From assembly GCF_013426205.1 (NCBI RefSeq), contig NC_089422.1, forward strand, positions 434,001-498,000: 64,000 nucleotides of DNA. The letters are read 5' to 3'. The notes under the pieces are model-generated. The model worked only from the letters and a program-made list of their open reading frames with translations. It was not told the DNA's origin and ran no database searches. The stretch is from Metarhizium brunneum (Eukaryota; Ascomycota; Sordariomycetes; Hypocreales; Clavicipitaceae). The translations under genes and the position numbers were made by a program. Positions 53,702-64,000 of the stretch are shown piece by piece. Each line of letters starts with the position of its first letter. Positions within the stretch are counted from its first letter, which is position 1.

Positions 53702-55115
53702 ATGCCGTCTGAGGAGATATTTTCCTCCATCTGCGGACCGCCAATTGCAGCCAATACGGCGGTTTCAAAAGATGTCGGCATATACGGCCACTCCTTGACC
53801 CCTTCCTGGGCAATCAAATCTACTTTTAAGAAGAGTTCAGCGCCGCCTCATGGCATCGCCGTCAACGATACGCACATATTTGCTGCTCAGGATCAAAAGG
53901 CTCATGTACATGTCTACTCCCGGCTGCGTGGCAACCAAGAAACCCTGGTAGCCTTTCCCGAGCGAATTCGTAGTCTAGCCCTTGCTGGCGACGTTCTCAT
54001 CTTGGGTACATCTGAAGGACGGCTCATTCTATGGGAGGTCAGTGGGCAGTTTTCTTTTTTCCTCGCAACAATCCTTTTCAACCTGCCATGTTGCCTTGAT
54101 TCATTATTTCTTTCTTTCTTCTAACCTTCTGAAACAGATTTCCACCGGCAGACAAGTTACTACACCGCCTTGCCATGTGCAAGCTGTCACTTGTCTAGCC
54201 GTCACCCCCTATCATCTGCTTTCGGCATCAGAAGACTCCAACATTCATGTTTGGTCTTTATCTCGCCTTCTTGAGCTCGGTGCCGACGCAGGGCATGAGC
54301 CCGACTTGACACTGTCTAACCATCGCGGCGCCGTCACCGACTTGGTTGTTGGGCCAAGCACCAACGCTGAAACAAGCCTTTGTGTATCTGCCAGCACTGA
54401 CAAGACGTGCATCCTGTGGAACTATCAAACAGGCCAAGTGCTTCGAACTCTATTGTTCCCGTCTCCGCCACTCTGTGTCTCTCTCGATGCCTCTGCTCGA
54501 GCTCTGTTTGCCTGCGCTGAAGATGGAGGACTGTATCTAGTTGAGCTATTTGGTGACAAGCCACTGGTCGGATCTCGCAGCGCTGAGCTTGCCTCGATTG
54601 TTGTTCAAGTAAATGCTCCTCTAGGAGTTTCGGATGTAGCCGACGGTCCCGCGTCTTGTCTTGCATTGAGCCACGATGGTACATCAGTGTTGACGGGTCA
54701 TACAAAAGGAAAGATTCTCCACTGGAGTCTGATTGACAATTCCCATCCAACCGAGCTGGCGAATCTCAATGCTTCCGTTACAAATCTTGTTTACCTGCCG
54801 CTGTTATCACCCAAGAAGCCGTGCAAAGTTGCAAGCGTGGTGAAACCCACTCAGAGTCAGCGGCAATACTCCATCACTGCTCAGCTGAAAGGGGATTTTG
54901 GAGAGGGTAGCCGGTTCAGCTACATGCTCAACTCGACAGGATTGCCTGTCGATGTGATTGAGAGCGCCACAGCTTCAGTCCTTAATTCTCACTCGGGTAC
55001 CAAAGAAGACACCAGACTGCTCAAAGAAAATGAGGAGTTGAAAGCCATTATAGAGGAGCAAAAGGAACTACAAAAAGCCACGATGCAGTATCGCGATGGT
55101 GGAAAAACATCATGA
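53702..55115 (+). CDS. IPI3: Ribosome assembly WD40 protein Ipi3
   Basis: Exons 53702-54037 and 54138-55115 (intron 100 bp, phase 0) encode 437 residues. WD40 repeats give a propeller: 'RLILWE' joins 'ISTGRQV' across the splice, then 'SNIHVWSLSRLL', 'KTCILWNYQTGQVL' and 'GKILHWSL'. The C-terminal coiled coil 'LLKENEELKAIIEEQKELQK' (about 405-425) is the segment through which Ipi3 contacts its partners in yeast. Ipi3 works with Rix1 and Ipi1 (and Rea1) in removing ITS2 and maturing the 60S subunit in the nucleoplasm. The start codon is the first ATG before the propeller. The length is normal for ascomycete Ipi3. Confidence 0.85.
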
Positions 55116-55913
55116 ATTGTCCACTAGCAGTCAGGCAACGCAAAAGGCGGCGTCGAGAAAAGCGCCATTTCGGAACTTAGGGGTAATGAGGGTAGGATGA
55201 GAATTACAGCCTACGGATCAACCTGTCGCGCTCTCGGCCAAGGCAGTACAATGGTAACACAGTCGTCTTGAAGCCCACGGCTGTTAGTGCTAGGGGGAGA
55301 ATTGAGGATTATCCGGAATACAAAATTTGTGCGAGTGTACCAGGATGAAGACGCAATGTCTCATCATGGGGCTCAAAGAGCCATGTGTTGCGCTGACCTG
55401 CAAGTAGTCCCTACTAGATAGAGCAAGGGGAAACAACAAAGTTGGAGGCCGGTGTTCCGTATGATGGCGCCATTGCATGCAACAAAATAAATATGATACC
55501 CACGACAGGACACGACACGGCAGGAGGTTTGCATCTTTCGTGAAATGCATGGCATTGCTGGAGTCGCACTTGTACCATCCAAAGCCTCGGCACCAATCAC
55601 CCGTCAATCCATTACCATGCCACTCGAGGACAGTGATATGGACCAAGTCGTTCTCCATCACCACGTTTGCGAGAAGCAAATGACGACGCTATGTAAGTAG
55701 CTCGACGGAACTCCTGTGGAGTCGGACCAGTGGCGACGCCAACAGTCTACCAGTCAAGAGCATGTCAATTTTCGGTGATAATCGGGCTCGGACAATTCTC
55801 CACCCGAACAGAGCGCTGCCCCCAGAAATGTCATTCACGTCAGCCAGGCCTCGAATCCCTCCAGCCCGGTGAATTTCTTCGTTGTCAACGACATCAAAAC
55901 GCACCCTCCCACA
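55116..55913. other. Intergenic, no gene seen
   Basis: 3' flank of IPI3 and 5' region of ISD11. Minus-strand frames here (for example 55679-55290) show no recognisable domain. Confidence 0.5.
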
Positions 55914-56566
55914 ATGTCGCTCGTTGGCAGTTTGAAAGGTGACATGCCGCAACAAGTTCGATCTCTCGTGAGTAATGACAAATCCTCCAAATCGACATGC
56001 CGGATTCCGATTATCGGGAACGTCCTTCGCATTCACCTTGCATTCGATTCCCCGAGTATCCGGCATTTTCGCACAGGCGGCATCGGGTGCAAGATGGTGC
56101 CCGATGATTAGCGTCGCTCAGGTTCAAAGTCTAACGCAGTGTTTTGCTTAGTATCGCCAATTATTACGGCAGGGCGAACAATTCTCAGCATACAACTTTC
56201 GAGAGTACGCGAAGCGCCGAACGAGAGATGCTTTTCGAGAGAACATATCCGTCCAAGACCCGCGCAAAGTCCAGGAACTGGTACAGAAGGGATTGAAGGA
56301 ACTTCAGGTCATGAAGGTATTTAGCGATGCAACGCGACACCTAGCCGTTACGCGCCGGTTTTGACTGGATACTAATCGTTGTGAATCGATAGCGACAAAC
56401 GGTCATCGGGCAGTTCTACCAGCTGGATCGATTAGTTGTCGAGGGAGGCATTTCGGTACGTCATCATCTTGACGCGGCGATCCAGAGCACGATCAAAACT
56501 GACACTTGGCAGGGCAAGGATACCGCAAAGGACGGCGAGGTGGTTAGGCAGAAGGAACAAGGGTAG
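55914..56566 (+). CDS. ISD11: LYR-motif protein Isd11 (iron-sulfur cluster biogenesis)
   Basis: Four small exons, 55914-55967, 56152-56316, 56393-56455 and 56513-56566, all phase 0, encode 111 residues. The LYR tripeptide is L18-Y19-R20 and is split by intron 1 between L18 and Y19. The core '[20 protein letters not shown]' (20-residue quote) and '[11 protein letters not shown]' match Isd11/LYRM4. Isd11 binds and stabilises the cysteine desulfurase Nfs1 in the mitochondrial matrix, together with acyl carrier protein, and is essential in yeast. Introns are 184, 76 and 57 bp with good donors (GTGAGT, GTATTT, GTACGT) and CAG/TAG acceptors. Because the exons are so short, simple reading-frame calling misses this gene. 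Confidence 0.88.
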
Positions 56567-57299
56567 GCATCCATCATCCATGAGGCCGCGGGCCTTTTAA
56601 CAAAATAAAAATGCTGATGATTCTGTAGCTGGAATTGAGATAACAACAAGGGACGCTTCAGTGAATACTGCTTGAAGCTTGTATAGTAGAGCGGCGGATT
56701 ATGACTGTACATTGAAAATACAACGGATACCTTAGCTTGAGCATCTTTACTAGCTCTGGGGCAGGAGTCACTTCAGATTTGGGGCATAGAACTGGAGGCA
56801 ATAAAAGCACATCTCAACGATTATTCTTGCAACATGGTTACGCATATCTTCTGGTATCTCTTGACTGCACAAGGCGTGACGGAGCCGTTGGTCAGTTGTC
56901 GCCCTTGACTGCGACTGCACCTCCATGAAAGGTAATAAATAGGCTTGGACCCTTGCAGCAACATCAAGATCGTAAATAATCTCATGTTTCAACATGGCAA
57001 AGTTTTCTCGCGCTCCCCGACCCCTTGCGGCAATGCCGTCCTGCTGCAGATGCAGGGATTGTCCTGTGCTTATGTCATCAAGTCGCAGCCTCGTAATTGG
57101 CCTTGTCGCGCCTAGCCTCACCCAAATCTTGACAGACAACCCATCAAACGGGCGAACGTGTACCCCTTCGGCGCATCGCATTCACGACCTGGTCTGTCTC
57201 TGCAAGTCATCTCCATACAAAGACTGCAGTTTGCGCATACAGCCAGGCGATAGCGCATCTTCACAGGTCTACTGCAGAGCAGTTCATATCTGCTTGGCA
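56567..57299. other. Intergenic; one uncertain minus-strand frame
   Basis: A minus-strand frame with a true ATG (57181-56768, 137 residues) reads like a folded helical protein at its end ('MRNHVARIIVEMCFYCLQFY') but matches nothing I recognise. It may be a small gene or chance. Confidence 0.35.
56768..57181 (-). CDS. Possible small hypothetical protein
   Basis: A 137-residue frame from an ATG, between two plus-strand genes. There is no signal peptide and no known domain. Its codon use is ordinary. It is kept only as a candidate because the frame is open for its full length and the composition is protein-like. Confidence 0.3.
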   Translation of the reverse strand: MRCAEGVHVRPFDGLSVKIWVRLGATRPITRLRLDDISTGQSLHLQQDGIAARGRGARENFAMLKHEIIYDLDVAARVQAYLLPFMEVQSQSRATTDQRLRHALCSQEIPEDMRNHVARIIVEMCFYCLQFYAPNLK

Positions 57300-59897
57300 A
57301 TGGCGCCAGGAGTTTGTACTACCCAGGTGCGACGATGCAATGATGCACTTCAGCTAACATGCCTTTTCAGACGCGACGCGCCAATCGAAGCGGTTACGCC
57401 GAACACGATGACTTTGAAGGTTTGGGAATATCTGAACATCGAATCGAACATCTCCTAATGATATTCTAGGTCTTCCCGTACGACAATGGCGGCAGGAGTG
57501 GGTGAACGTGGCGCCACCACTTCCCCAAGAGCCTATGCAGCAAAACGACGTCTGGGCCATTGAACTTTTCCACGGCATGCCAAAAGACTCGGCTTTGCTA
57601 GCGCCGCACAGCCAGGAGCTCCTTCGCGCCGCCCGGTCCGGCCAATTGTACAAGCGACCTGCGCCCGCCGAGGAAGAAGAGGCCGAAGCCGAGATCCCCC
57701 AGACTGCAGAGAAGAATGAGAAGAAGGAAGAGGAAACTACAGTCAAGGGGTTTTCTATTAAGCTGTGGAAGCAGATCCCACGAAACAACGAAGGGTCCGG
57801 TTTATCTCACCTGGCTAAACGGAGAAAGGGCACCGTCACGATTGCGAGCAGGACTATCGAAGACAAGGCGACAGGACCGACCGTCACGAGGGCAACTGTG
57901 CGAAGAATAGATGCAGCGGGCAATCCGTACACGGAGGAAGTGACGCTTGCCGAGGGTCAGCAGGTAGTTGGAGAGATCATTTCAACTCGTGTTGAGGCTG
58001 CTCCTGCTCCTGCTGCGGAGGCATTTGTAGCCCCTGTGCCGCCCCCAAGACGACGACCGCCGCCGCCTAAGAGAAAGTCCAAGGCTGGCCCTGGACGGGG
58101 AAAGAAAAAGATCAAGAATCCACTCCCCGGTGAAGGCCAGCCCGCTGGCGTCGCTCCAATTGGTGGTGGTACAGCGACTGTTGTCAAGATTGAAGGCCAG
58201 GGAGAAAATGTGAGAACCCTTACGGCATGACCAATGTATCTGGATACTAACTGTGGATGTGGCAGGGTATCGCTCAAGAGGGCGCCAGTACCCCTAACCC
58301 CGATAGCGAAATGGCAGATGACGATGACGATGATGATGAGGGAGATGATGGTGAGGAAGGGGAAGACGAGGACCAAGAAGATGTTGATCACCAGGGTGAT
58401 AATGCCGACGACTCAAAGATTCAGGATGAGGAGATGACAGATGTTGTGGAAGAAGCCAAGCTTCCGACCACAAGCAAGCCAGTCGTTGACGCTATGGATG
58501 GCATCACGCAGACGGAAGTGGTACCGCCCCTCACCCTAGCGCCGGCTCTCGCCAGTCTTGCGACCAGCTCGCCCAGGCCTGAGGGCAGTCCATTGAAGAA
58601 CGTGATGATGCAGTCTCCTACCGAAGTTCAGGCGCAAGAGGCCCTCCCTCCAGCTGTTGAGCCTGCGCCGGTATCCGGGCTGGAGCCTGCGGCAATACCG
58701 GGGATGACCAGCGCGCACAGTCCAACAATGGAACAGAGCCAGACAACTGATGCTGAGTCCAAGGTGGAGTCGACGATTGTTGAGCCTGCATCCACAGTTG
58801 CTGGAGATGAAGACAAGGCTCCAGCCCATGTAGATGTGCCTGCAGGAGACGCACCAGCTGGAGAAGCTCCCGAAATTCAAAGGCTTGCTGAGCAGGAACA
58901 AACGGAAACAAGACCGAACGCCCCGTCACCGCCGAAGACAGCTAGCCCCGATGTCGCATTGAGAGAAGAAGCTCTGCTGCCGCCTCCGCCTGAGGAAGTA
59001 GGCAACATCTCCAGCCCAAAGGCTGACGATGGCCAAGACAGAGTTTCAGACAGCGAAGACAAGAGCAGGGAGAGTCATCAATCCGATTTTGCCTCTGTTT
59101 CCGATCGCCCGCCGTTGCATCCTCAGGATTCCGTCATGACTGAAGACACCATCAAACCTGAGGATTCTGCGTCCGTCAGGTTCCCCCTCTCTGAGTCCGG
59201 GGCTCCATCAGAGGCTGGAACTGCGTCCATGGAGGATACAAAGGACGCAGCTGTGGCAGCAGCGGAGCCCATAGAAGAGCTACCCAAGGAGCCTTCACCG
59301 CCAAAAGACGTCTCTCCTGTTGCAGAGTCTATAGTGGATACCCCTTTGGTTAATACTCAAACGGAGCCCGAGAAACCGAAACCAGAAGAGGTGGAAGTGT
59401 CAACAGAAGATGCGCCCAAGGAGGCTTCTTCCCCCAGGCCGGATCCCATTATCACCGATGCTCCCGAACCCGAGGTCTCACGTCCTGTCCCTGAGCCGGA
59501 ACCGATCCCTGAAGCCAAAGAGCCGACCCCACCCGCCCCTGTGCCGGAGGTCTCTCACGAGGAGCCTGTGTCCGCGCCCGAAGAGCCAAAGGAGATGTCC
59601 CATGAGGAAGCAGCAGCTCAGGAAGCAGATGTGCCCATGGAAGAAGCAAAAGCCGAGGAGCCAGCTGTGGCACAAACGGAGCCTATCGAGGAAGATGCCC
59701 GAGACGAAGTCAAAGATGAGCCCACCAAAGAACCCACAGTTGAACCAGCTTTAGAACCAACACCTGTCGACATTCAGGCAGAAGCCCCCAAAGCACCTAC
59801 TCCCCCCGCAGCCGAGCCGCCAACGGCAGACGCAATCCCAGAGCCTCAGCCCGCAGACGGAGAAGAAAGGAAGGACAACCAGCCAGCGAATGAGTAG
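57300..59897 (+). CDS. Long acidic, proline-rich disordered protein
   Basis: Exons 57300-57326, 57371-57419, 57470-58209 and 58266-59897 encode 815 residues. The first exon has only nine codons and introns 1 and 2 are 44 and 50 bp. The conserved N-terminus reads '...[18 protein letters not shown]' then '[24 protein letters not shown]' (quoted in part). Residues to about 160 look structured or conserved; '[16 protein letters not shown]' near 215-230 is a strong nuclear-localisation-type basic cluster. Then come a D/E run and 500 residues of Pro/Glu/Ala-rich repeats such as 'EPxPxPE'. No catalytic domain is seen. It is probably a nuclear scaffold or regulatory protein; fungal databases often carry uninformative names for it. 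The order ISD11-this gene is close and co-directional (about 730 bp). Confidence 0.75.
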
Positions 59898-60257
59898 GTC
59901 GTTTAGCGTCTTGCAATTGTTATGATATATAAATAGTGCACACCCGTATACGTGGCAACATCAAGGTTTGTCATGACGGCTATTAAATCGAGATGAAAAC
60001 CAAATTACCGGGAAGGCGTTGTAAGTTTTGGGATGCACGGGTATTTTTGTTATGCGACGTATGGGATTGTGAATAGGGATATAAACGTGTATTTCTGTTT
60101 CTATATGGTTATTGTACAATAGGGCCTGCAAAATGGCGCCGTTTCGCTTCGTCCTCGTCTTCTATACCTCGTGAGAGATGTGTACGTTTCTACCTCACAC
60201 ACTTGACCTCATATGTATTCCCATATCCCCCCGCCACTAATCCAACGCACTCAGGAG
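59898..60257. other. Convergent intergenic region
   Basis: 3' flanks only. Confidence 0.6.
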
Positions 60258-61346
60258 TCAGGGCGCACCAGCGGCACCCCCCTCCAACCGCTCGTCCGGC
60301 AAGTCCTCGCACAACCTCCCATCCACGACGCCCTGCTCACTATCCCCCGCCGCCGCCGCCGCCAGCCCCATGTCCTGCAACCTCGCGGTCCTCCCGTTGA
60401 CCTGGAGCCCCCTCGCGTGGGCGTTGCTCAGCCCCAACAGCGCGGCGCTCGAGACCAGCAGCGCCATGAGCACCATGGCCCCGGCCTGCGTCTGGTTCCC
60501 GCTGAACGCGGCAACCAGGTACACCAGCAGCTTGGCCGCGGCCTCGAGGTAGCCCTCGGCGACGGTCTGGCGGCGCAGCCAGATCTGGGCCGTCATGGCG
60601 CGGATGTCGGACCCCAGGCCGCGGAGCAGGACGCGCGACCCGTCGCCCAGGTGGACCGCGTACTCGCCGTCGTGGTCCTTGGCCAGGACGGGCAGGGGGG
60701 ACGGCCGCGCGCGCTGCTTGATGGAGTATATGTTGAGGATGCGCGAGGCCATGAGGGCGGCGATGAAGGACAGGCCCCACCAGTCGGCGAGGAGGACCAT
60801 GAAGGTGCTCGCCACGAGGGTCAGCACCGGGCTCAGCAGGTAGAAGACGTGGCTGAGCCAGTCTATCTCGGCGTGGGCGGTGCGTCCATGTCGTTTTACA
60901 CGTCTCGTCGCGAGGCTGGCCAGCGCGCGCCTGATGGCTTCGGCTTGCTGGCGCGGCGTCGGGCCCTTCCTGACGCCGACGTTGAGCGTGGGCGTGCCGC
61001 TGGGGCTGGCTTCCTGCCACAGCCGCCGGATGTACTGGGCCATGGCGGCGTTGTTGACGCTGTAGACGGTCTCGCTTTGGCCGGAAGGGCGCTGGAGCAC
61101 GGCGGAGAGGAGGGGGTCCTTGGTTCGGGAGAGGGCGTCGACGGCCTGTTGGTATTGCAGGCCGGGGGCGAGGACGAGGGCGTCGAGCCATGAGGAGCCG
61201 CCGGTGATGACGGTTCGCTGGGCCACCGTGTGCAGGTCGGCGAGGGCGAGGAGGCCGGCGGCGGAGAGGGAGAGGCTCGGGATCGGCGTGGATGAGAAGG
61301 CTGATAGTAGGGGCTTGGTTTGCGAAAAGGGATGCTCTTCGGCCAT
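60258..61346 (-). CDS. Multi-pass membrane protein of unknown function
   Basis: 362 residues from the ATG at 61346, with no intron needed. A soluble N-terminal half (to about 160) is followed by two pairs of hydrophobic helices ('FYLLSPVLTLVASTFMVLLA' and 'LSFIAALMAS', then 'LLVYLVAAFSG' and 'GAMVLMALLVSSAALLGL') separated by a charged region with 'KDHDGEYAVHLGDGSRVLLRG' (quoted to 20: KDHDGEYAVHLGDGSRVLLR). It looks like an uncharacterised fungal membrane family; no transport motif is seen. The gene is GC-rich. The C-terminus is alanine/glycine-rich and probably disordered. Confidence 0.75.
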   Translation of the reverse strand: MAEEHPFSQTKPLLSAFSSTPIPSLSLSAAGLLALADLHTVAQRTVITGGSSWLDALVLAPGLQYQQAVDALSRTKDPLLSAVLQRPSGQSETVYSVNNAAMAQYIRRLWQEASPSGTPTLNVGVRKGPTPRQQAEAIRRALASLATRRVKRHGRTAHAEIDWLSHVFYLLSPVLTLVASTFMVLLADWWGLSFIAALMASRILNIYSIKQRARPSPLPVLAKDHDGEYAVHLGDGSRVLLRGLGSDIRAMTAQIWLRRQTVAEGYLEAAAKLLVYLVAAFSGNQTQAGAMVLMALLVSSAALLGLSNAHARGLQVNGRTARLQDMGLAAAAAGDSEQGVVDGRLCEDLPDERLEGGAAGAP

Positions 61347-62800
61347 CGGGGTTATATGTGGTATGCTGCGTTGTTGGGCATGTCTGTTGAGGATTTGAGG
61401 CGTGCGGTCTATACGCCGGGCATTTGGGCCTGGTGGAATGCTGTGAAAGGGCTGCTTAGATCTGAGCTTTTGTTCTCACGGCGGGTAATTTCCACTATTC
61501 GGATCGAGTCTTGGGTGTAGTGATTTGGTCGGAACACAGCCGCGGACACACGACACTTTAAATGATGGAGATGGCCGGGGATTTGGATGAAGCCAGGCGG
61601 ACCAGGCGGATGGCATTCCGGACATTGCGCCATGCGGGACAATCAGTTCTTGACCCATGATGGGTGTGTGTAGCCGCCGGACCAGTGTGAGGCTCACATG
61701 GTGGGCGAGGTGGTGTTTTGTATTGTGTGAAGTTGGTGTCGTGACCCCGTGCTATGCGTGTAAGTTGGCCCGAGTTGGACGGGGCTGCGACGTCATGACG
61801 GGTGGCGTGTGAGACACTTGGCCTAGGCGTCGAGGGCCGGCGAGATGAGCCCGTCTGGTGTCCAGCAATGACAAATGCTTGGATAGACGTTGGAAAGGAG
61901 CTGTGAGAGTTGGTGTGTGAGCAGACTATGTTTAGGCGTAGGGCGCAAGTGTTGTCGCCATAGGTTAAAGATGGCACAATTCATTGGTTGGCGACAACAG
62001 CAATAACCATGGCAGAAGAGCTTACATCAAATGGATACGTACTTAAGTACCTACATGTAGGTACTCCGTACATACTTGAATAGCAACCCGAAGTGCAATT
62101 CAAAGCCGCCCCAAATCTGCCCATGTATGCCTGGGCCTCTCGCGGCTCATGCATACATCGTAAATGACACTCGCAGTACCCTTGTAATGATGGCTGGAAT
62201 TTTTTGATGTCGGTGCAAGACGTGCCATATGGTCTAGTGGGAGCCTTTACGGCTTACGGCTTCAATGTAACACAAAGTCACGTTGACGCCGTTTTGCAGG
62301 TGAGCGATCGGGACGGAGGTAGAGCAGCCTCGTGGGTGGTTTTGCTTAATGATGGGAAATGACAATGCTGATTTTATTATTCCCATTTTTGAAATTGTGT
62401 GACGTATAGAATACAACTACAGAGTACTTGAGAGTTGTTACGCTAGTATGACCAAAGGCCCAGCTACTTCTCTTGCAAGCACGACAAGATTCACCATCTT
62501 CAACAATACTAAAAGGGACTGTGTCAAATGCCGCACAACTTCTAATGTAAATAACCAGAGGTCTCGTACCAAAAAAAAAAAAACATCTGAAATATTTTCC
62601 GCTCTGCCGAGTACTGCGTACATCATTGACGCTTACAAAAAACCAGACTCCAGCCATCATGGGCTACCCTAGGCAGCTGTCTGCTGACTCAGCAACCAGC
62701 AGCTCTGACCTGGATACGCCATCACCCCCACAGGCTGCCACAGCTGGCCAGCTCGGGACGAAGCTCAAGCACGACGTCGCCGCTCACGCTCATTCTCGAC
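61347..62800. other. Intergenic, divergent promoter region
   Basis: TACTCCGTA at 62062-62070. A run of A's lies near 62572-62583. No gene is recognised. The frame upstream of 62801 is leader. Confidence 0.5.
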
Positions 62801-64000
62801 ATGCGGCGCACTCTCCAATCAGCCCTGCTGCTGGGCCTGTCGTCGCTCGCAGGCGCAGTCTTCAAAGACGAAGTCGGCGACATCGATTTCCACTACTCCC
62901 TCGTCGGTCTGCCCCAGGTCGAGACTACCTTCTTCCACCGACCGCGCAAGGAGGACAAGGCCAGCTTGCTCTACACACTCGGTGACGTTGGCGTCATTGG
63001 CGCCATCAATCCCAGCAACGGCGAGTTGATATGGCGCCACCAAATTAGCCATGGAATCGCCAACGGAGGCGGCCATCTCAGAGCCCCGGAAGGCGAGAAT
63101 TGGGTCACGTCGGCTTACGGACCAAAGGTACAGGCATGGAATGCTCTTACGGGCCGAAATATCTGGGACATGGAATTCAAGGGTGTCGTCAAGGACCTCG
63201 AAATATTGGAATTGACCGAATCCCCGAGGAAAGATGTTTTGGCCCTGTTTGACGAGGACGGCGTGACGGTTCTTCGCCGGTTACACGGCGCTCTTGGCAC
63301 CGTCGTTTGGGAGTTCCGCGAGACGAGCAAGGACCTGCCTGTCCAGGTCTCGACCAACATAGCCAACATCTACGTGCTCAGTCTACATGGCTCGCCCGGC
63401 TCTTATAACCTCAAGGTCACGTCTTTGGACATGGCCACGGGTGCCCGTGTTGATCACTGGTCCGTCGGCAACAAGGGTGACATCCATGGAGCCGAGGATG
63501 TCATGTTTGTTGGCGCCAACTCGGCTGCGCCCATCGCCGCCTGGGCAAGCAGGGGCCTTTCCAAGCTTAGTGTTAATGTGCTGGGCACGAAAACTAAGCA
63601 GGAGTTTACTCTCCCCGACGGGACAGAGACTCTTCGTATCCACGCTCCCCATCTCGCCCAGTCTCAGCCTCATTTCTTGCTTCATATTGGCACCAAGACT
63701 GGCCACAAGGCCATCGTCTACCACACCGATCTCAAGAGCGGGCAGGTCTCCAAGGCATATGAGCTGCCGCATCTTTCCGGCCCGGGGGCCTTTTCAACCA
63801 GCTCCGATGCTGCCAATGTCTACTTCACTCGCATTACAGCCAATGATATTTCGATTGTATCATCCGAGTCCCATGGCATTCTTGCCAGTTGGCCGTACCT
63901 GCCCAAAGATGGCCACGCTGCTGTCCATGCGGTTTCCGAAGTCATCAAGAAGGCCGGCGGCAAGGAATTTGCCATTCGTTCGGCTGCTGTTACTGATGCA
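62801..64000 (+). CDS. EMC1: ER membrane protein complex subunit 1 (partial)
   Basis: The frame is open from the ATG at 62801 to the window end, giving the first 400 residues of a protein usually about 950 long. Residues 1-19 are a signal peptide. 'AVFKDEVGDIDFHYSLVG' (18 residues) follows, the conserved opening of Emc1. The propeller-type repeats then read 'GELIWRHQI', 'KVQAWNALTGRNIWDMEF' and 'GTVVWEF'. Emc1 is the large lumenal subunit of the EMC insertase, which inserts tail-anchored and multi-pass proteins into the ER membrane. No intron is seen in this part. The C-terminal transmembrane domain lies outside the window. Confidence 0.9.
   Translation, partial: MRRTLQSALLLGLSSLAGAVFKDEVGDIDFHYSLVGLPQVETTFFHRPRKEDKASLLYTLGDVGVIGAINPSNGELIWRHQISHGIANGGGHLRAPEGENWVTSAYGPKVQAWNALTGRNIWDMEFKGVVKDLEILELTESPRKDVLALFDEDGVTVLRRLHGALGTVVWEFRETSKDLPVQVSTNIANIYVLSLHGSPGSYNLKVTSLDMATGARVDHWSVGNKGDIHGAEDVMFVGANSAAPIAAWASRGLSKLSVNVLGTKTKQEFTLPDGTETLRIHAPHLAQSQPHFLLHIGTKTGHKAIVYHTDLKSGQVSKAYELPHLSGPGAFSTSSDAANVYFTRITANDISIVSSESHGILASWPYLPKDGHAAVHAVSEVIKKAGGKEFAIRSAAVTDA

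Noticed and set aside
55689..56066. 125-codon minus-strand frame with true ATG overlapping ISD11 exon 1
   Set aside because: Antisense to a confidently assigned exon; no domain seen.
60213..61193. 326-codon plus-strand frame antisense to the membrane protein gene
   Set aside because: It mirrors high third-position GC of the real minus-strand gene; its composition is arginine/glycine-rich with no domain.

Overview
The window is fungal nuclear DNA. Genes are split by short (44-184 bp) GT-AG introns with CTAAC/CTGAC-like branch sites. Several products are typical of filamentous ascomycetes (fungal oligopeptide transporter, Ipi3, Isd11, Emc1, Btn1/CLN3). The AT-rich islands and the transition-biased repeat pair resemble RIP. 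A secreted heat-labile-enterotoxin-type ADP-ribosyltransferase next to a PL7 lyase and many decayed NLR/ankyrin genes suggests Sordariomycetes, most likely Hypocreales (an insect- or nematode-associated Clavicipitaceae-like fungus). That placement is an inference from gene content, not a database match.

Layout. 0-2.1 kb: a decayed ankyrin/ZZ-finger gene. 3.0-5.2 kb: an intact three-exon secreted ADP-ribosyltransferase toxin whose spliced C-terminus is KDEL and whose C-terminal domain and intron are duplicated. 5.7-7.3 kb: a Copia gag relic and a broken cysteine-repeat gene. 8.0-8.9 kb: a cofactor-free haloperoxidase-like hydrolase. 9.4-11.8 kb: unrecognised decayed coding sequence. 13.0-15.4 kb: a tandem minus-strand array of tiny 'MC' cysteine-motif genes, each with a copied promoter. 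16.3-19.1 kb: a SET-MYND methyltransferase and a medium-chain reductase. 19.6-21.8 kb: a MITE-like inverted-repeat element, AT-rich sequence and a haloacid-dehalogenase remnant. 23.3-25.2 kb: a PL7 polysaccharide lyase and an SDR reductase with a likely nonsense mutation. 27.8-30.6 kb: a seven-exon oligopeptide transporter. 34-40 kb: a ruined NACHT-ankyrin (NLR) gene, an intact 10-cysteine secreted peptide and a broken APH gene.

From 40.9 kb the window becomes mostly conserved and gene-rich: Btn1/CLN3, a type II membrane putative glycosyltransferase, an APH kinase, a large disordered protein, Ipi3 (ribosome assembly), Isd11 (iron-sulfur cluster synthesis), a long acidic disordered nuclear-type protein, a multi-pass membrane protein and the 5' part of Emc1. 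The contrast between the accessory first 40 kb and the housekeeping last 20 kb is the main architectural feature.

The best candidates for something undescribed are the MC-peptide tandem array (13.0-15.4 kb), the KDEL-ending toxin with duplicated domain and intron, and the 70-residue secreted peptide at 37.6 kb. Exon boundaries were derived by hand from splice consensus, phase and continuity of recognisable domains; no transcript data were available.
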